Source of the DNA: Spirosoma validum
GTDB taxonomy: Bacteria > Bacteroidota > Bacteroidia > Cytophagales > Spirosomataceae
Assembly: GCF_014699035.1 (NCBI RefSeq)
Contig: NZ_JACXAA010000005.1
Location: forward strand, 248,001 to 312,000
Direction: 5' to 3'
DNA length: 64,000 bases
The notes beneath the pieces were generated by a model. The model was given only the letters and a program-made list of their open reading frames with translations, made no database searches and was not told the origin of the DNA. How positions within the stretch are numbered: position 1 is the first letter of the stretch; every line of letters begins with the position of its first letter. The translations under genes and the position numbers were made by a program. Below are positions 60,909 through 64,000 of this stretch, piece after piece.

Positions 60909-62615
60909 CTACTCCGCCGTACAACCCGTTATCTTGTAGATTTTACCGTCGGTTTTGGTGTACAGATAAAAGTCGCCGTTGGGGCCGACGCCAAAGCGGA
61001 GATCGGTTTTCGGATGGTTCGTCAGCTGCTGGAAGGTGGTCGGTTTACCAGCAATGCGAAGGGTTAATTCCTGTGGGGTTGCCTGTTGACCTGCCCGTAA
61101 CGTACTGGCATCTACGCAGTAAACCCGCCCGTTCACGACATCGCCGAAGATGTACTTACCTCGTAGCAACGGAGCCGCCGAACCCGTATAGACAAAACCC
61201 GCCGAGATAGCATTGCCTTCATCGTGATCGTACTGCACAACCGGATACGTATACCCCGAATCGTTAGTGGGGCGGGCATAAACCCGATCCATTTGCCCCT
61301 GGTGATTCATCACGAACGTTCCTTCGCGCTCAGGCCAGCCGTAGTCGGCTCCGGCTACGCCAACGTTTAATTCTTCCATCTGAGCCTGCCCGATATCGGA
61401 TATGATCATCGTGCCGTCGGGCGTCCACGTTATCCGGTTTGGATTCCGAAAACCCCGGCAAAAAACTTCCCGAAGCGTGCCTGGATCGGTGGCATTAGCG
61501 TAGGGATTATTGGCTGGAATACCGTAACGGCCATTTTCACTGTTCTTACCTGCCGGGTCAATACGTAGCACTTTTCCCCAAACCCGATTCGGATCTTTAC
61601 AGAGGAAATACGCTTTGTTTTCGGTTGAACCGCCGTCGCCAACGCCAATGTATAAGTTTCCATAGTCAGGACTACCTGGTTTCGCCGTCGGATTGAACGT
61701 AATCTCCTGCACGCCATGCATGGGAGCGACCATGTTGATCCGTAGTAATTCGCGACCGCTCCCGGAAAAGGTTGGCGCAGCGGGGTTGGTCTGTTTCCAC
61801 TCGGTCAGCACCCACTGGAGTGATACCCGAAGCGAATCGGCGTACGCAAAATCAGCGGGGGCGGTATTCGCCTTTTCGGTATGGGTCGTGTAGAATAGCC
61901 CATTCTGCTGAAAGTCAGGGTGAAATGCATAGCTACCCAAGCCCGTGCCGAGCCCCGGTGTGTTGATGAAGTTAGGCCGCTCGCCGGGCATTGACATAAA
62001 AACACGTAGTGAATTGCCCACCATTTCGTAGAGCGTACCCCGTATGTCCTGCAAAAACAGGCGATTGTTCGAGCCGGGCATTCCCTCCATTTTGTTGATA
62101 CGGGCCAGCGGGATTTTCTGGGCAGTGGCCGGGGCCGTCATCACTTCGGTGAGGTCGACTCGTAGACCCGCCGGCAGAATACCGGCCGCAATCGGATTCT
62201 TCTGTGGAGGCCCTAGGCGTTCATCCGTAACGCCGATCGCCTTTCGTTGCTGGGAGTAAATATACGCCAGTAGTGCATCCAGGTCCGTGTTTTTCAGATG
62301 CTCGAACGAAGGCATGGCCTGTTTGTATTCGTCAAACAACTGATTTGCCCGGATATCGCCACGGTCAATCGCATCGGGGGCATTATGAATAAAGTCTTTG
62401 ATCCACTGAGCCGGTACATCAGACGTTACCGTAGCCAGATTAGGGCCTATTCCTTTCTGGGAGAAGTTATGACAGGCTGAGCAATTTTGCTGAAACAGTT
62501 GCTTCCCGACGGCAATTGTCTGACTATTGGTTGAGTAGGCCGTTTGGGATGATTGAGCAAGTGCATCCTCCTGGAATAGACATAGGCCTACAAGCCAACC
62601 GATTAGATAAGTCAT
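60909..62615 (-). CDS. PQQ-type sugar dehydrogenase fused to a cytochrome c domain
   Basis: I choose the ATG at 62615 (MTYLIGWLVGLCLFQEDALAQ signal, 568 residues); an upstream in-frame ATG at 62687 would bury the signal peptide. After the signal, a class I cytochrome c domain (about 30-115) has CSACH and the distal Met in QAMPSFEHL. A beta-propeller GSDH domain follows (about 140-565) with the PQQ-dependent soluble glucose dehydrogenase features LLRINMVAPMHGVQEITF, LYIGVGDGG and GFRNPNRITW. It oxidises a sugar in the periplasm and passes electrons to its own heme. The exact sugar is unknown. Confidence 0.88.
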   Translation of the reverse strand: MTYLIGWLVGLCLFQEDALAQSSQTAYSTNSQTIAVGKQLFQQNCSACHNFSQKGIGPNLATVTSDVPAQWIKDFIHNAPDAIDRGDIRANQLFDEYKQAMPSFEHLKNTDLDALLAYIYSQQRKAIGVTDERLGPPQKNPIAAGILPAGLRVDLTEVMTAPATAQKIPLARINKMEGMPGSNNRLFLQDIRGTLYEMVGNSLRVFMSMPGERPNFINTPGLGTGLGSYAFHPDFQQNGLFYTTHTEKANTAPADFAYADSLRVSLQWVLTEWKQTNPAAPTFSGSGRELLRINMVAPMHGVQEITFNPTAKPGSPDYGNLYIGVGDGGSTENKAYFLCKDPNRVWGKVLRIDPAGKNSENGRYGIPANNPYANATDPGTLREVFCRGFRNPNRITWTPDGTMIISDIGQAQMEELNVGVAGADYGWPEREGTFVMNHQGQMDRVYARPTNDSGYTYPVVQYDHDEGNAISAGFVYTGSAAPLLRGKYIFGDVVNGRVYCVDASTLRAGQQATPQELTLRIAGKPTTFQQLTNHPKTDLRFGVGPNGDFYLYTKTDGKIYKITGCTAE

Positions 62616-62889
62616 TCGGCGGGGAATGAGGGCTACAAAAACAGTAAACGATGAGGGTTGAGAGAAAACGAACGTATCACTTGCCATAGAAAAACGACTG
62701 ACTGCGATGATTCAATAACGTGTAAATCTGATGATAAAAGAGCTATTGACAGGAAGTTACCTATCCAACGCAGAGAATTGTCGCGCTGAGCGGAATACGT
62801 TTAGCGAGGAGTATGGTTATACACAGTTGGTTTTGCGCTTTCTAAAAGAGTACAGCCCTGAATGCTTTGGGTAGTAAATCGCAATCTTT

Positions 62890-63870
62890 ATGGATCAAAT
62901 AAACTGGGGGATTATTGGTTGCGGAGACGTAACGGAAGTGAAAAGTGGTCCGGCATTTAACAAAGTACCGCATTCGCGATTAGTAGCCGTTATGCGCCGG
63001 GATGCCGAAAAAGCTGCTGATTACGCCAAACGGCATAATGTACCGAAGTGGTACACCGATGCGGATGCGCTGATCAATGATCCGAATATTAACGCCATCT
63101 ACGTAGCAACACCGCCCGATTCCCACGAGGATTATGCCATCCGGGCGATGCGGGCGGGAAAACCCGTATACGTAGAGAAACCGATGGCACGTAACTCGGC
63201 TGAATGCGACGCCATGAATCAGGTGAGTCGGGAAACGGGTATGCCTTTGTTCGTTGCGTTTTATCGGCGGGCGCTTCCGTATTTTCTGAAAATAAAAGAG
63301 CTGGTTGAACATAAAGTGATTGGTGATGTTCGCTACGTTCAGATTCAGTTGAACTGGCAGCCAGCGGACAGAGAATTGGGCAAAGCACCCGAACCGAACT
63401 GGCGAGTCTCTCCCGCCATATCGGGAGGAGGACTTTTGCATGATTTAGCTTCTCATCAGTTCGATTTTCTGGAATACGTATTCGGTCCCATTAAAACCGC
63501 CAGCGGTATCGCCCGGAATCAGGCAGGTTTATATGAAGCCGACGACATCGTTGCCGCTACGTTCGAATTTGAATCCGGCGTATTAGGAACGGGCAACTGG
63601 TGCTGGACCGTGAACAAAGAACAACGTATCGAAGAAACGCAGTTTATCGGCTCCAAAGGGAAAATTTCCTTCTCGTATTTCGAAAAATACCACATTACGG
63701 TAGAAACCGAAGCAGGCGTCGAAGAACACAACGTCCCCTTTCCAGAGCACGTACAGCAACCTCTGATTGAACAGATTGTGAATGAACTTCGAGGCAATGG
63801 AAAATCGCCAAGTACGGGCGAAACGGGCGCGCGGGCGAATCAACTTATCGACTGGATAACGGCGAAATAA
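62890..63870 (+). CDS. Gfo/Idh/MocA-family oxidoreductase
   Basis: The 326-residue protein has an N-terminal Rossmann fold (WGIIGCGDVTEVK), the catalytic lysine in VEKPMARN (Lys97) and the C-terminal alpha/beta domain with GGGLLHDLASHQFDFLEYVFG (the conserved His region). Members oxidise, reduce or epimerise sugars with NAD(P). There is no signal peptide. It is monocistronic and its stop is 2 bases from the converging gene at the window end. Substrate is unknown. Confidence 0.93.
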   Translation: MDQINWGIIGCGDVTEVKSGPAFNKVPHSRLVAVMRRDAEKAADYAKRHNVPKWYTDADALINDPNINAIYVATPPDSHEDYAIRAMRAGKPVYVEKPMARNSAECDAMNQVSRETGMPLFVAFYRRALPYFLKIKELVEHKVIGDVRYVQIQLNWQPADRELGKAPEPNWRVSPAISGGGLLHDLASHQFDFLEYVFGPIKTASGIARNQAGLYEADDIVAATFEFESGVLGTGNWCWTVNKEQRIEETQFIGSKGKISFSYFEKYHITVETEAGVEEHNVPFPEHVQQPLIEQIVNELRGNGKSPSTGETGARANQLIDWITAK

Positions 63871-63872
63871 CA

Positions 63873-64000
63873 CTAGCCCACTACGTCGAACGTCAATCCA
63901 GCAAAGCTTTGTAAACGCTCGATTAACCGGTGGCCAAATAGCACGGCAGGTGTATAAAAACCACCTGGCTTATCCGTTTTTGCTATATCCTGAGCTAAGC
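63873..64000 (-). CDS. Saccharopine-dehydrogenase-like protein, C-terminal end (truncated by window)
   Basis: Read on the minus strand, an open frame enters at the window edge and ends with TAG at 63875-63873. Its 41 residues include KPGGFYTPAVLFGHRLIERL and AGLTFDVVG, the end of the saccharopine-dehydrogenase-like (trans-acting enoyl reductase type) family. The rest lies outside. It is convergent with the Gfo/Idh/MocA gene. Confidence 0.7.
   Translation of the reverse strand, partial: LAQDIAKTDKPGGFYTPAVLFGHRLIERLQSFAGLTFDVVG

Overview
The window is chromosomal DNA of a Bacteroidota bacterium, most likely order Cytophagales and close to Spirosoma. The evidence is a SusC/SusD pair, a type IX secretion C-terminal domain, many lipobox proteins, LytS/LytTR and PadR-permease signalling genes, menaquinone genes, weak or absent Shine-Dalgarno sequences and moderate GC. 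I see no tRNA, rRNA, CRISPR array, prophage or intact insertion sequence.

Region 1-34 kb is mixed. It starts with the 3' end of a histidine kinase and its NarL-type regulator, then small envelope proteins, an AhpD-like protein and a modular secreted GH5 enzyme. Next come two unknown lipoproteins, a methyltransferase and a PoxB-like ThDP enzyme. A convergent pair of unusual response-regulator proteins, a penicillin-acylase-type hydrolase and a PadR-controlled permease operon follow. After a LytS-type kinase come menE and menB, separated by a GH105, an atypical Rieske protein and a DUF2452 protein. A DUF5694 protein, a GH43 enzyme and a frameshifted BNR-repeat glycosidase lead to an ECF41-type sigma factor with its probable target operon, and a class A beta-lactamase.

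Region 34-58 kb is a polysaccharide utilisation locus. An IclR regulator and a wrecked KduD-like gene face a long plus-strand gene array: susC, susD, SGNH esterase, a double-domain GH39-like glycosidase, an alpha/beta hydrolase, an unknown alpha/alpha-toroid-like protein, two further GH39-like enzymes with Tat signals, two GH28 enzymes, an SSS symporter, an SDR, an RraA-like protein, a heparinase II/III-like protein without signal peptide, a VOC protein and a zinc alcohol dehydrogenase. The layout suggests outer-membrane import, periplasmic trimming of a galacturonate-rich (pectic) glycan, inner-membrane import by the symporter and cytoplasmic finishing. The substrate is inferred, not shown. 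Four copies of one GH39-like domain in three genes are the most striking feature.

Region 58-64 kb holds a Tat-exported class V aminotransferase-like protein, a nested palindromic repeat, a cytochrome c-PQQ sugar dehydrogenase fusion, a Gfo/Idh/MocA oxidoreductase and the 3' end of a saccharopine-dehydrogenase-like gene.

Intergenic DNA is rich in long hairpins. Several sit between convergent genes as probable bidirectional terminators. Two others look like REP-type paired palindromes sharing a short tail motif.
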